Source of the DNA: an uncultured Bacteroidales bacterium
GTDB lineage: Bacteria > Bacteroidota > Bacteroidia > Bacteroidales > P3
DNA: 64,000 nucleotides
Assembly: GCA_944320415.1 (NCBI GenBank)
Contig: CALUHJ010000015.1
Location: forward strand, 49,495-113,494
Direction: 5' to 3'
The number at the start of each line of letters is the position of its first letter. The stretch's first letter is position 1. Shown here piece by piece: positions 37,347 to 46,691 of this stretch. Made by a program: the position numbers and the translations under genes. Under the pieces are notes generated by a model. The model did no database searches. It saw only the letters and a list, made by a program, of their open reading frames with translations, and was not told where the DNA came from.

Positions 37347-37354
37347 TATCTTTG
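37347..37354 (+). promoter_or_regulatory. -7 box of the binding-lipoprotein gene
   Basis: TATCTTTG, 29 bases before ATG 37384. The expected -33 position falls inside repeat R4 (TTTTC), so the repeat itself would supply the upstream element. Confidence 0.5.
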
Positions 37355-37383
37355 CATGGAATGTCAATAAAAAAATCCTTGGA

Positions 37384-38280
37384 ATGAAAAATATATTTCG
37401 TCAGGCGTTTATGCTTGTTGCAGCATTGTGTTTTGCCGTTTTTCTTTCGTGCGGAGGCAAGACGGACAAGCCTGAGGCGGACAACACAATCGAGATAACC
37501 GACTACTACAACCGCAAGACAAGCATAAGGCCGAACCCTCAAAGGGTTGTATCTCTTTCGCCTGGCATAAGCGAGCTGATATTTGCCTTGGGCAAACAGG
37601 CTTCTCTTGTCGGAAGGACGGATTACTGTACCTATCCCGAAGAGGTGAAGAATATAAAATCAGTAGGGGGAATAAGCGATGCCAACGTTGAGATGATAAT
37701 AGCCTTAAAGCCCGACATAGTTATTGCCTCCTCAATGGTGAAAAGGCAGACGGTGGAACGTATAAGCCATTCCGGCATACCGGTTGTCTCTTTGCCGGAA
37801 AGGAAGAACGTGGAGGGTGTATATCAAACCATAAACATATTGGGACGTATATTTTGCGAGCAGTCCAGGGCCGACAGTCTTGTAAGGTCCATGCAGGATG
37901 GTATAGACAGGATACGCAGAGGGAACAGGGGAGAGGACAGACCTAAGGTTTATTATGTCGTTGGCTTCGGCAGTTCGGGCGATTACACGGCCGGAGGAAA
38001 CACTTACATAAACGAAATGATAGAACTGGCCGGAGGAAAGAACATAGCGGAGAACGCCCGCAACTGGTCCTTTAGCAAGGAGGCACTTTTTGCGGACCAG
38101 CCCGACTGCATAATTATCCGCAATGAAGACCTTAAGACCTTTGTAAACACTTCACCCTACAACAAGCTCAAGGCAGTAAGGGAAAACCGCGTGTTCGGAA
38201 TAGAGAGTTCGCTCATGGACTGTCAGACCAACAGAAGCATTGAGGCCATAGAACAGATAAGCCGTTGGATACATTCCTGA
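37384..38280 (+). CDS. Periplasmic-binding lipoprotein of a metal-chelate (B12/siderophore/heme) importer
   Basis: A 298-residue class III (BtuF/FhuD-like) binding protein. The lipobox FLSCGG gives a lipidated Cys near residue 23. The fold is marked by PQRVVSLSPGISELIFALG, VGRTDYCTYPEE, VGGISDANVEMIIALKPDIV and the long backbone helix after ERKNVEGVYQTI. Such proteins deliver cobalamin, heme or siderophores to an ABC importer; no permease or ATPase is adjacent. Converges on the DUF62 gene with 3 bases between. Confidence 0.85.
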   Translation: MKNIFRQAFMLVAALCFAVFLSCGGKTDKPEADNTIEITDYYNRKTSIRPNPQRVVSLSPGISELIFALGKQASLVGRTDYCTYPEEVKNIKSVGGISDANVEMIIALKPDIVIASSMVKRQTVERISHSGIPVVSLPERKNVEGVYQTINILGRIFCEQSRADSLVRSMQDGIDRIRRGNRGEDRPKVYYVVGFGSSGDYTAGGNTYINEMIELAGGKNIAENARNWSFSKEALFADQPDCIIIRNEDLKTFVNTSPYNKLKAVRENRVFGIESSLMDCQTNRSIEAIEQISRWIHS

Positions 38281-38283
38281 ACC

Positions 38284-39066
38284 CTAAGCAAGGTCTATTC
38301 TAATATTGGAGCCTACCTTGAGGTTGCGAAGACGGGCCGCATTGCCTTCCCGCACCGCGAATTGCAGGTAGCCTATGGAGGAAACGGTTAGCAGTGCTTC
38401 ATCCTTGCTGCCAACGTCCGAATAGGACTGTGACAGACGCGTGATGTTTATGTCCTTGCCTATCCTGATGCTGAACTTCCTGCCGTTCCTTATTCTGCAG
38501 AACTCCTCGTCCGTGATGTTCAGAAAGGCGTTGCCGTATTTGTCTATGTGTATGACCTCCACGCTAATGTAGTCTTCCGTTATTATCGGATATATCTGTG
38601 GAATCTTCTTGACGAAATCCTCTTTTGCTATTCCCACATGCTGCAAGGTGTGCGATTCTGCTATGTTCTTGGCCACCTTTACGAAAAGATCCAATGCCGC
38701 AAAGGTGTAGAAATTGGATTCGCTGAAAAGGTTTATCTCCACAATCTCCACTTCCTTGTCCCTGAATACTATCGAGGGAACTCCGTTGTCGGTGCAGATG
38801 AAATACTGCTTGTCGCATTTGACCGCTATGAAGGCGTTGTTTATGTCTTCGTAACTGTCTACGTCTATGATGTGGATTGTACCTTCCGGAAAGTTCATGC
38901 AGGCGTTTTTTACAACGAAAGCCGTCTCCGAAAGGTTGTACTGCTCTATGCTGTGCGATATGTCGACCACGTTAACGTTGTCTATGGTCGAATACAGCAT
39001 GGCTTTGACCTGTCCAATATATTGGTCACGGTATCCCCAATCGGTTGTCAAGGTGACTATCTGCAT
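38284..39066 (-). CDS. SAM hydroxide adenosyltransferase (DUF62)
   Basis: A 260-residue protein of the fluorinase/chlorinase superfamily. N-terminal LTTDWGYRDQYIGQVK, VVDISHSIEQYNL and FICTDNGVPSIVF match the group that hydrolyses S-adenosylmethionine to adenosine and methionine. The C-terminal beta-barrel domain (about 170-260) is present. The halogenation-specific loop is not evident, so hydrolysis rather than halogenation is inferred. A -7 box lies at 39102-39109. Confidence 0.85.
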   Translation of the reverse strand: MQIVTLTTDWGYRDQYIGQVKAMLYSTIDNVNVVDISHSIEQYNLSETAFVVKNACMNFPEGTIHIIDVDSYEDINNAFIAVKCDKQYFICTDNGVPSIVFRDKEVEIVEINLFSESNFYTFAALDLFVKVAKNIAESHTLQHVGIAKEDFVKKIPQIYPIITEDYISVEVIHIDKYGNAFLNITDEEFCRIRNGRKFSIRIGKDINITRLSQSYSDVGSKDEALLTVSSIGYLQFAVREGNAARLRNLKVGSNIRIDLA

Positions 39067-39101
39067 GTTCGGTGAATGATTTTCAGGTGAAAATTCATCC
39101 G

Positions 39102-39109
39102 CAAAGATA
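39102..39109 (-). promoter_or_regulatory. -7 box of the DUF62 gene
   Basis: Reverse complement TATCTTTG, 36 bases before the start at 39066. It lies just downstream of the glycogen-gene terminator. Confidence 0.45.
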
Positions 39110-39130
39110 CAAAATAATGCCGATTCGTTG

Positions 39131-39168
39131 AAAAAGGGGACTGGAATTTGAATTTCCGTCCCCTTTTT
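39131..39168 (-). terminator. Intrinsic terminator of the fabK-glycogen operon
   Basis: AAAAAGGGGAC (39131-39141) pairs with GTCCCCTTTTT (39158-39168), with an inner GGAA/TTCC extension; the T-runs on both strands make it potentially bidirectional. It lies 17 bases after the stop of the fusion gene. Confidence 0.9.
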
Positions 39169-39184
39169 CGTTTTTGTCTGTTGC

Positions 39185-42100
39185 CTATATCCACTTAAGC
39201 AAAGGGAAATCCGTCCGGTGTGTCATAAGAGGATGTTTAGGATAAATCCTGAAGGCGTAATTGTGGACGCCTGCTATTGCAGCCTTGAGTCTTATTTCGT
39301 ATTCGGCCCTTTGGTTGCCGTATGATACGAGTTGCATTGGCACCACGGTGGTATAGTCGTTTATGCGGTTGTTCTCCTTGTTGGCTATGACCATTTCTAT
39401 TCCTATGTCTTCGGGTTTTATCTCTCCGAGCAGAAGGGTTATCCTTGCATTGAATTCCTCGTCTATGTTTATTGCTCCCTTGTCTGCGTCCGGCACCTTG
39501 AGTTCCACAAGTTCCATGGTGTTCCACAGCCGTTTTATCCTGTGCTTCCAGCTTGCGTACTGACGGGCAAGGTAAGCGTTGTCCTTTGAGAACAGTTCCG
39601 TTCTTGCGAACATTCCTTCATAGAATTTGGAATAGTATTCGTCCAGTTGTCTTTTCATGGTGTAGTGCGGTGCTATTTGGGCTATGGTGTTCTGTATCTG
39701 TTCTGTCCAAAGCGTGTGTACACCGCGTGCATCGGTATGTTTGTAACAAGGTATTATCTGTTCTTCGAAAGTGTTGTAAATCATTTCCGCATCCAGTGCG
39801 TTCTGATAGTCGTCGGACTGATAGCTTGCCTGTTCGGGCAGAGCCCAACCTGCATTCGGCCTGTAACCTTCCGCCCACCATCCGTCCATGACCGAGAAGT
39901 TGACAACACCGTTCATCACCGCCTTCTCGCCGCTTGTTCCCGAGGCTTCCATAGGACGCGTAGGCGTATTGAGCCAAAGATCCACGCCTCTTACGAGATG
40001 TTTGGCAAGATACATGTCGTAGTTCTCCAAAAAGATGATGCTGCCGACGAACTGCGGCATCTTGGATACCTCAATTATCCTTTTTATAAGGTCGGCTCCC
40101 GCCTTGTCCTGAGGATGAGCCTTTCCAGCAAAGAAGAACTGCACTCCCTGCTTTACTATCTGTTCCAGACGTTCCAGATTGGAGAACAGAAGGTTGGCTC
40201 TTTTGTATGTGGCGAAACGGCGTGCAAATCCCACCGTGAGCTTTTCAGTGCTTATTTTGTTGACAGTGTCGAAGTACAGCTTTGGAGCTTCGGCCCTTGA
40301 GGTGAACTCGTCTTTCAGCCTGCGTTTGACCATTTCTATCAGGTTGCGTTTTTCTTGCAGGTGTATGTTCCATATCTTTTCGGTATCCGCCTTGTATATG
40401 CGTTGCCAGTATTTTGGATTGGACTCGTCCTCAAGGTATTCAGCCCCGAAGGTTTCCAAATAGAATTTCTGCCATAGGTCCGATGTCCATGTCTTGTGGT
40501 GAACTCCGTTTGTCACATGGTCTATGTGCAGTTCGGAAGGCAGGTATCCCTTGTACAGACTGGCGAACATCTCCCTGCTTACCCTTGCGTGTATGCGGCT
40601 TACGCCGTTTGCCTGCAAGGAGAAGGTCAGTGCGAGGACACTCATCGAGAATTTGGATTGGGTATCGTTTGTTCCGCGACCAAGAGACATGAATTCCTCC
40701 CATGAAATGTTCAGATAGTCGGCAAAGTGTCCCAAATAGGCTCTCATCAGTTCTTCGGAGAAAGTGTCGTGACCGGCAGGCACAGGAGTATGTGTGGTAA
40801 ACAGCGTGCTGCTTCTCACAAGCTCTTTGGCCTGGGCAAAGGAATAACCCTGCTTTTGTATGTAGTTTCTCATCCTTTCCAGACTTGAGAAAGCCGAATG
40901 TCCTTCGTTGTTGTGGTAAAGCACAACCGGCAGTCCCATCTGTTCTATCAGTCTTATTCCTCCTATGCCCAGCAGTATTTCCTGCTTGAGCCTGTCCTCC
41001 CAGTTGCCTCCGTAGAGTTGGGATGTTATCGTTCTGTCCTGCTCCTGATTGCTTTCTATGTCGGTATCCAAAAGATACAATGGAACCCTTCCCACATCGC
41101 ACCGCCATATCTTGGCATAAATCATGCGTCCAGGCAAAGAAATGCCGACCTTACGCCATTGTCCGTTCTCGTCTCTTTCGGCCTGTATGGGCAAATGGGA
41201 GAACTTCTGTGGGAATTGGGCGGATATCTGTTCCCCTTCCTTGGTTATCTGTTGCGTAAAGTAACCGTTACGGTACAGAAGGCCTATTCCTATCATGTTT
41301 TTGTTGGAGTCGCTTGCCTGTTTGAGGTAGTCGCCCGCCAGCATGCCCAGTCCGCCGGAGAATATCTTCAATGTGTCGTGTATTCCGAACTCCATGCTGA
41401 AATAAGCTACCATTCCGCCTTGTTTTTCCGTTGCTTTTTCCATATAGGAATCAAATTCGGCACTTACCGCATCCAGCTTCCGCAAAAACGTTTCGTCATT
41501 GGATAGAGTCTCTATTTCATTTTGAGTCAGCGATTCCAGAAGATGTATTGGACTGCGTTGGAAATGCAGGAAGCGTTCTTCGTCTATGGACTTGAAAAGC
41601 TCGTATGCATCGTTGTTCCATGTCCACCAGAGATTCTGACTCAGGGCTTGGAGTTTGGAAAGCCTTTGAGGAAGGTGCGGCTTTATCAGTATTTTTTTCC
41701 ATTGCGGATTATCGCCCCATGAAGGCATGGCAGTATATCTGTTGGATACCGCCTGCTTGGAACTGTATTGTTCCCTGCGGGATTCGGACCTGGAAAGCGC
41801 GTGTTCATAGGCTTTATGGTAATTGTCTGTCAGTTTTTCCCATGTCACGGAGTCTGAAAGCTTTGCGGCCTGTTCTTTCAATGCTTTTCTTGCTTCTGCA
41901 TCGAGTTCGAGGTGTGACTGTATCGTTTCTACGATTTTTGCAATGCTTTCCTCCGTATTGTTGTCGTCCCTTTCTATTACGCTTATCGCTTTGCCGTGGT
42001 CAGGACTGAACTGCTCTATCCATCGTCCGAAACCTGCCAGTGAGGTGGTTATCGTCGGTACTCCAAAGGCAAGACTCTCCATAGGGGTATATCCCCACGG

Positions 42101-43402
42101 TTCGTAATAGGAAGGAAAGACAGAAAGGTCGAAAGCGGTAAGAAAATCGAAATACGGGATATTCACAACACCGTCACGACCGTCAAGATAGGAAGGTATG
42201 AACACTATTTTGACTTTTTCGTCCGCCGAATTGTTCAATCCGCACTCCTCTATGGCCCTGAGAATCGGGTCATGTTCGGGGTCGAAAAGATGATGTGTAA
42301 GGTAGCGGTTTGGGGTAGGGGATTCGAAATGTCCGTTGTTCATTGACTCCAAAAGAGACTGGTATGCGTCCACATGATGTGCCGGAACGGCTATGACGGC
42401 AACAATCTGTCGGGATATGTTTCTTTTGTTCAGTTCACCCATTGCACGTATGAACAGATCGATACCCTTGTTGTGAAATTCGTATCTTCCGCTGTTTATC
42501 ACAAGAAAAGCATCGTCCTCTATTTCCGTTGAGGTAAGGGCACGCATTATGGACAGTATCTTCCTGCGTGACAAAAACGACAGTCTGTCATACTCGTCCG
42601 CTTTTGGCACTATGCTGTTTTCAAAACCGTTAGGGGTAATCACATCGGCGGACTTTCCGAAAAACTGCCTGCATTCCCTGTCGGTTATCTCGCTTACTGT
42701 GGTGAACACGTCGGCATGCAGTGCGGATAGTTTCTCCAGCGAATACTTCGCCCTCAGATTGAATTGCTTTGCAACCGCATCGGCTTCAAAGTATTTCAGA
42801 GAGTCGTAAAAGGCCATGTTGTTTCCTGCAAGACAGCGTCCGAGCACTGTTGCGTGAGTGGTGAAGGCCGTTGCTATCTGCGGAACCCTTTTCTTCAGAT
42901 ACAGTATGCCGCTGCCGGTCATCCATTCGTGGAACTGGGCCACTATCCTGTCCTTTGGTTCAAGGTAAAACTCATAATAGCTTTCTATTACCCTGGCTGC
43001 CGCATATCCGAAAAGACAAGGCTCTATGTAGTCCCATGCTCCGGTGAGACTGTCCAGAGAGTATTCTTTCCAAAAGTCTGAAAAAATCGTGTCCTTCTGG
43101 GAAAAATATTGGGTGAAGTCAACCAGTATGACTATCGGTTCGGATGCCGTCTTCCATCGGCCGACCCTGAATTTCAATCCTTTGGATTCAGAGTATTCCC
43201 TCCAGGACTTGAACATGTATTCATCCTGTTCGAATTCCAGGTTCGCCCCATTGTCCTTGCAAATGTCAGGACCTATCAGTATGTAGTTGTTGTTGAATTT
43301 GTCCACAAGGGTTTTTGCCTTGGTGGAAACGACGGTATGTATTCCCCCTACCTTGTTGCATACCTCCCAACTGGTCTCAAACAAGTAATCTGCGTAAATC
43401 AT
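39185..43402 (-). CDS. Fusion of GT3 glycogen synthase and GT35 alpha-glucan phosphorylase
   Basis: One 1405-residue open frame joins two opposing enzymes. Residues 1 to about 550 are a eukaryote-like GT3 glycogen synthase (TSWEVCNKVGGIHTVVSTKA at the start; FPSYYEPWGYTPMESLAFG near 440). From about 565 on is a DUF3417 N-terminal segment (LQALSQNLWWTWN) and a short-type GT35 phosphorylase with VAYFSMEFGIHDTL, ASGTSGEKAVMNG and DGWWAEGY; the PLP lysine is about residue 1160. The first part elongates glycogen from a nucleotide sugar, the second releases glucose-1-phosphate. It lies 5 bases after the FabK-like gene and is closed by the terminator. Confidence 0.92.
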   Translation of the reverse strand: MIYADYLFETSWEVCNKVGGIHTVVSTKAKTLVDKFNNNYILIGPDICKDNGANLEFEQDEYMFKSWREYSESKGLKFRVGRWKTASEPIVILVDFTQYFSQKDTIFSDFWKEYSLDSLTGAWDYIEPCLFGYAAARVIESYYEFYLEPKDRIVAQFHEWMTGSGILYLKKRVPQIATAFTTHATVLGRCLAGNNMAFYDSLKYFEADAVAKQFNLRAKYSLEKLSALHADVFTTVSEITDRECRQFFGKSADVITPNGFENSIVPKADEYDRLSFLSRRKILSIMRALTSTEIEDDAFLVINSGRYEFHNKGIDLFIRAMGELNKRNISRQIVAVIAVPAHHVDAYQSLLESMNNGHFESPTPNRYLTHHLFDPEHDPILRAIEECGLNNSADEKVKIVFIPSYLDGRDGVVNIPYFDFLTAFDLSVFPSYYEPWGYTPMESLAFGVPTITTSLAGFGRWIEQFSPDHGKAISVIERDDNNTEESIAKIVETIQSHLELDAEARKALKEQAAKLSDSVTWEKLTDNYHKAYEHALSRSESRREQYSSKQAVSNRYTAMPSWGDNPQWKKILIKPHLPQRLSKLQALSQNLWWTWNNDAYELFKSIDEERFLHFQRSPIHLLESLTQNEIETLSNDETFLRKLDAVSAEFDSYMEKATEKQGGMVAYFSMEFGIHDTLKIFSGGLGMLAGDYLKQASDSNKNMIGIGLLYRNGYFTQQITKEGEQISAQFPQKFSHLPIQAERDENGQWRKVGISLPGRMIYAKIWRCDVGRVPLYLLDTDIESNQEQDRTITSQLYGGNWEDRLKQEILLGIGGIRLIEQMGLPVVLYHNNEGHSAFSSLERMRNYIQKQGYSFAQAKELVRSSTLFTTHTPVPAGHDTFSEELMRAYLGHFADYLNISWEEFMSLGRGTNDTQSKFSMSVLALTFSLQANGVSRIHARVSREMFASLYKGYLPSELHIDHVTNGVHHKTWTSDLWQKFYLETFGAEYLEDESNPKYWQRIYKADTEKIWNIHLQEKRNLIEMVKRRLKDEFTSRAEAPKLYFDTVNKISTEKLTVGFARRFATYKRANLLFSNLERLEQIVKQGVQFFFAGKAHPQDKAGADLIKRIIEVSKMPQFVGSIIFLENYDMYLAKHLVRGVDLWLNTPTRPMEASGTSGEKAVMNGVVNFSVMDGWWAEGYRPNAGWALPEQASYQSDDYQNALDAEMIYNTFEEQIIPCYKHTDARGVHTLWTEQIQNTIAQIAPHYTMKRQLDEYYSKFYEGMFARTELFSKDNAYLARQYASWKHRIKRLWNTMELVELKVPDADKGAINIDEEFNARITLLLGEIKPEDIGIEMVIANKENNRINDYTTVVPMQLVSYGNQRAEYEIRLKAAIAGVHNYAFRIYPKHPLMTHRTDFPLLKWI

Positions 43403-43407
43403 AACAA

Positions 43408-44352
43408 TCAGTCTATTTGCCTTATTCTGTTCTTTGCTCTTTCGAAACCTTCCTTCAGTTCCTTGAATATGTCCTCGACGCTTTTCTCTTCGTCCAAAAG
43501 GGAAGCCGCCTGACCTATCTCCAGTTCCCCTTCATGCAAGTCGCCTTCAAATATTCCCTTTCGGCTTCTTCCTCTTCCTATCAGTTCCAACAGTTCCTCT
43601 TTTGTCGCACCGCGGCTTTCGGCCATGGCAACCATGTCGAAGAAATTGCCTTTCAAAAGCCTCGTAGGCGAGAGCTTGCGGAAGAAAAGCATGGTGTCGC
43701 CTTCCTTGGACGAGAAAACGGCCTGTTTGAATGCCGGATGGGCCGATGATTCCCTGCTGACGGCAAACATGGACCCTATCTGTACGCCTTCGGCTCCCAA
43801 TGCCATCATCGCCAGCATTTGTTCTCCGCTTGCTATTCCTCCTGCCGCTATGACCGGTATGGACACGCTCCTCACTATCTGGTGAACCAATACCAGAGTG
43901 GTCGTTTCTTCCTTGCCGTTGTGTCCTCCGGCCTCAAAGCCTTCTGCAACCACCGCATCGCACATGGCATCCTCCGCCTTTTTTGCAAACCTTGTGTTGG
44001 CGACAACGTGAACAACCTTTATACCATTGTCCTTCAATTTCTTCGTATATAGCGACGGATTGCCCGCAGAGGTGAATACCACGGGAACCTTCTCCTCAAT
44101 GACGCATTCTATATGTTTCTCGCTGTTCGGATTCATCAACGGAATATTAACCCCGAAAGGTTTGTCTGTGGCCTGCCTGCATTTACGTATGTGTTCCCTC
44201 AATACCTGCTCGTCCATCGAGCCGGCACCTATCAGTCCCAAACCTCCCTGATTGCTTACAGCCGAGGCCAGACGCCATGAACTGCACCAAACCATACCTC
44301 CCGAAACAACGGGATAATCTATCGAAAAAAGTTCCGTGATTTTTGTCTTCAT
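43408..44352 (-). CDS. fabK: FMN-dependent enoyl-ACP reductase / nitronate monooxygenase family (FabK-like)
   Basis: A 314-residue TIM-barrel flavoprotein. PVVSGGMVWCSSWRLASAVS, GGLGLIGAG, HNGKEETTTLV and IAAGGIASGEQMLAMMALGA are typical of FabK and 2-nitropropane dioxygenase. FabK would do the last step of each fatty-acid elongation cycle. The substrate cannot be separated by sequence alone. ATG 44352 is right because a -7 box (44381-44388) lies upstream of it, inside a longer open frame. Co-transcribed with the glycogen fusion. Confidence 0.82.
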   Translation of the reverse strand: MKTKITELFSIDYPVVSGGMVWCSSWRLASAVSNQGGLGLIGAGSMDEQVLREHIRKCRQATDKPFGVNIPLMNPNSEKHIECVIEEKVPVVFTSAGNPSLYTKKLKDNGIKVVHVVANTRFAKKAEDAMCDAVVAEGFEAGGHNGKEETTTLVLVHQIVRSVSIPVIAAGGIASGEQMLAMMALGAEGVQIGSMFAVSRESSAHPAFKQAVFSSKEGDTMLFFRKLSPTRLLKGNFFDMVAMAESRGATKEELLELIGRGRSRKGIFEGDLHEGELEIGQAASLLDEEKSVEDIFKELKEGFERAKNRIRQID

Positions 44353-44380
44353 ATCATTCCTTATCTTTGAATTGTCCGCA

Positions 44381-44388
44381 CAAAGGTA
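44381..44388 (-). promoter_or_regulatory. -7 box of the fabK-glycogen operon
   Basis: Reverse complement TACCTTTG, 29 bases before ATG 44352; -33 element not clear. Confidence 0.45.
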
Positions 44389-44440
44389 AAACAAAAATGT
44401 CGGTTTCACCATTGTGCCCTATGCAAAAAAGAAGAAAAAG

Positions 44441-44471
44441 TTTGCCGATGTGATAATTATTTGTAATTTTG
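44441..44471 (+). promoter_or_regulatory. Promoter of the outer-membrane protein gene
   Basis: TTTG (44441-44444), 19-base spacer, TAATTTTG (44464-44471). The box overlaps the in-frame upstream start at 44469 and fixes the real start at 44511. Confidence 0.75.
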
Positions 44472-44510
44472 ACGCTCGGAATCTGTTTAACGCAAATAAT
44501 ATTAACAGTT

Positions 44511-45302
44511 ATGAAGAATTTTATCGGTTTTACACTTGCTTTTTTAACCGTCTCCTTTGTTTTTGCAGGAGAAGATATAACAGTGAACAACAGTAATAAA
44601 GACAGCCATGCACCCTCTGACGTTGACTGGAGAGTGGGAAAGTGGCGTAAAAACATACCAGAACATTTGATTCTGTTGAATGCCTATTCCACACCCGTAA
44701 TAACGGAGTATTATTCCAATACCACTCCGTTCGGCGTAGGATTCACGGCAGGTTATCAGTACAGGACACGTCCCTGGAAACTGCAGCCGAGCTTTTCGGC
44801 AGGTTTTGGCTTGAATACCGGACTTGTATATTATCCCGGAAAGTCCATAAGGCAGGAAGCCCAGAACGCAACCAATACCGATTTTTCCATGACGATAGGT
44901 GAATACAAGTCCCATTCGTTCATACCGGTTCTTTTGTCCGCAAATCTGTATTTCAATGTCAAAAAAACCAACATATTCCTCGGTTTGGAAGCGGGAATAA
45001 ACGTAATGATAGGTGAAAAGGACATAGAGACCACTCCGGGCATGGTTTCGATACAGATGAATACGGACGAGTTGAAGGTAACCCGCGTTGTGCCTACCGC
45101 ACGTGCCGCTTTGGGATTCATGCAGGAGATAAGCCCAAACTTCAGGTTCAGAATGCAGGCCGGAATGCTTTACGAACACCCTTATCACGACAAATACAAG
45201 GGATTGATGGTAAACGGCGGATACAGGGATTATTATCACGAGGCGGACAACGAACTCTCATTGGATCCTTTTGTTGAAATAGGTATAGCTTATTCCCTTT
45301 AA
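44511..45302 (+). CDS. Predicted outer-membrane beta-barrel protein
   Basis: A 263-residue exported protein with a signal peptide (KNFIGFTLAFLTVSFVFAG). The mature chain has alternating amphipathic strands with Gly/aromatic turns (FGVGFTAGYQYRTR, LQPSFSAGFGLNTGLVYY, IPVLLSANLYFNV, FLGLEAGINVMIG) and ends in a barrel-like FVEIGIAYSL. No known family is certain; it resembles PorT-like or OmpA-barrel proteins of Bacteroidota. rsmE follows after 9 bases. Confidence 0.68.
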   Translation: MKNFIGFTLAFLTVSFVFAGEDITVNNSNKDSHAPSDVDWRVGKWRKNIPEHLILLNAYSTPVITEYYSNTTPFGVGFTAGYQYRTRPWKLQPSFSAGFGLNTGLVYYPGKSIRQEAQNATNTDFSMTIGEYKSHSFIPVLLSANLYFNVKKTNIFLGLEAGINVMIGEKDIETTPGMVSIQMNTDELKVTRVVPTARAALGFMQEISPNFRFRMQAGMLYEHPYHDKYKGLMVNGGYRDYYHEADNELSLDPFVEIGIAYSL

Positions 45303-45311
45303 AAGAGCGGC

Positions 45312-46016
45312 ATGCACGTTTTCTACATACCCGACATTGTTGCGGGCGGCATATACAACCTTGACAAGGAGGAGTCTTACCATTGCGTCAGGGTGTTGAG
45401 GCTCAGGGACAGGGATGAGGTGATGATTACCGACGGCAAAGGCGGTCTTTATCTTGCCGAAATAGTGCAGGCGGACAGCCGTTGTTGCAGCGTACTGGTC
45501 AAAAACCCCTTGGAGGATACCCAAAAACGCTCCTTCCGCGTACATATCGCCCTTGCACCCACAAAGAACATATCAAGGACGGAATGGTTCATAGAAAAGG
45601 CAACGGAAATGGGCGTGGACAGGATATCCCTCTTTGTGAGTGAACACAGCGAAAGGACATCGGTAAACATGGAACGGCTGAACAAGTTGGTTATATCGGC
45701 AGCCAAACAGTCCGTAAAGGCCATGATGCCGCAACTCGACCCATTGTGCAGCTTTGAATCGGTAATCATGCAGGCGGATTGCGACAAGAAATTCCTCGCA
45801 TGCTGCAATCGTGAGGACAGGACAAGCATAAAAAAGGAATACGTGGCGGGAGAGTCCGCCATGGTAATGATAGGTCCGGAGGGAGACTTCTCGGAAAAGG
45901 AGGTGAAGGCCGCCGAGGAAATGGGTTTCAGGATTATAAGCCTCGGACAAAGCAGGCTCAGAACCGAAACGGCCGCCTTGTATGCCCTTCAGAACATCCA
46001 TTTTGTCAATTCGTAA
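45312..46016 (+). CDS. rsmE: 16S rRNA (uracil1498-N3)-methyltransferase
   Basis: A 234-residue SPOUT methyltransferase. An N-terminal PUA-like domain (YHCVRVLRLRDRDEV) is followed by the knotted SAM site: MIGPEGDFSEKEV and SLGQSRLRTETAALYAL. EKATEMGVDRI is also typical. It modifies U1498 of 16S rRNA. Confidence 0.95.
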   Translation: MHVFYIPDIVAGGIYNLDKEESYHCVRVLRLRDRDEVMITDGKGGLYLAEIVQADSRCCSVLVKNPLEDTQKRSFRVHIALAPTKNISRTEWFIEKATEMGVDRISLFVSEHSERTSVNMERLNKLVISAAKQSVKAMMPQLDPLCSFESVIMQADCDKKFLACCNREDRTSIKKEYVAGESAMVMIGPEGDFSEKEVKAAEEMGFRIISLGQSRLRTETAALYALQNIHFVNS

Positions 46017-46029
46017 ATATATTGGTGAA

Positions 46030-46689
46030 ATGAAAAGGATGACGGTGTTTTTCTCAGTTATGTTCCTTGCGCTTTTTTGCAGCCTTTGCATACAGGCCCA
46101 GACGAGCATAGCCCTTGTGAAATACGGCGGGGGAGGAGACTGGTATGCCAACCCCACATCCTTGTCCAACCTGATAAGGTTCTGCAACAAGGAATTGCAG
46201 ACAAATATGGAGGAGAATTATCCGACGGTTGAGGTGGGCAGCAGCGAACTGTTCCTTTACCCGATAGTCCACATGACGGGTCACGGCAACGTAGTGCTTG
46301 ACGGGGACGAGGTAAAAAACCTGCGTTCCTATCTTCTTGCCGGCGGCTTTCTGCACATAGACGACAACTACGGCATGGACAAATACATAAGAAGGGAGAT
46401 GAAAAAGGTCTTTCCCGAACTGGACTTTGTCGAACTGCCGTTCACTCATCCGATTTATCATCAGAAGTACGACTTTCCCAACGGACTGCCAAAGATACAC
46501 GAACACGACAACAAGCCCCCAAAAGGCTACGGGTTGATATACGAGGGCAGGCTCGTATGCTTCTATTCCTATGAGTGCGACTTGGGAGACGGCTGGGAAG
46601 ATGAGCAGGTGCATAACGACCCTTATGAAAAAAGACTCAAGGCCTTGCAGATGGGAGCAAACATAGTACAGTTCGTTTTCATGCAATAA
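46030..46689 (+). CDS. Exported DUF4159 protein
   Basis: A 219-residue protein with a signal peptide ending in LCIQAQ. The body ALVKYGGGGDWYANPTSL, MTGHGNVVL, GGFLHIDDNYGMDKYIRREM and PPKGYGLIYEGRLVCFYS is the DUF4159 family, which has a glutamine-amidotransferase-like fold but no proven activity. ATG 46030 starts the signal peptide; the frame opens upstream inside rsmE. It follows rsmE by 13 bases. Confidence 0.85.
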   Translation: MKRMTVFFSVMFLALFCSLCIQAQTSIALVKYGGGGDWYANPTSLSNLIRFCNKELQTNMEENYPTVEVGSSELFLYPIVHMTGHGNVVLDGDEVKNLRSYLLAGGFLHIDDNYGMDKYIRREMKKVFPELDFVELPFTHPIYHQKYDFPNGLPKIHEHDNKPPKGYGLIYEGRLVCFYSYECDLGDGWEDEQVHNDPYEKRLKALQMGANIVQFVFMQ

Positions 46690-46691
46690 AA

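Noticed and set aside
39185..43402. Frame error joining two separate glycogen genes
   Set aside because: The frame is continuous through the junction with host-like codon use and a plausible linker, and both halves are complete.
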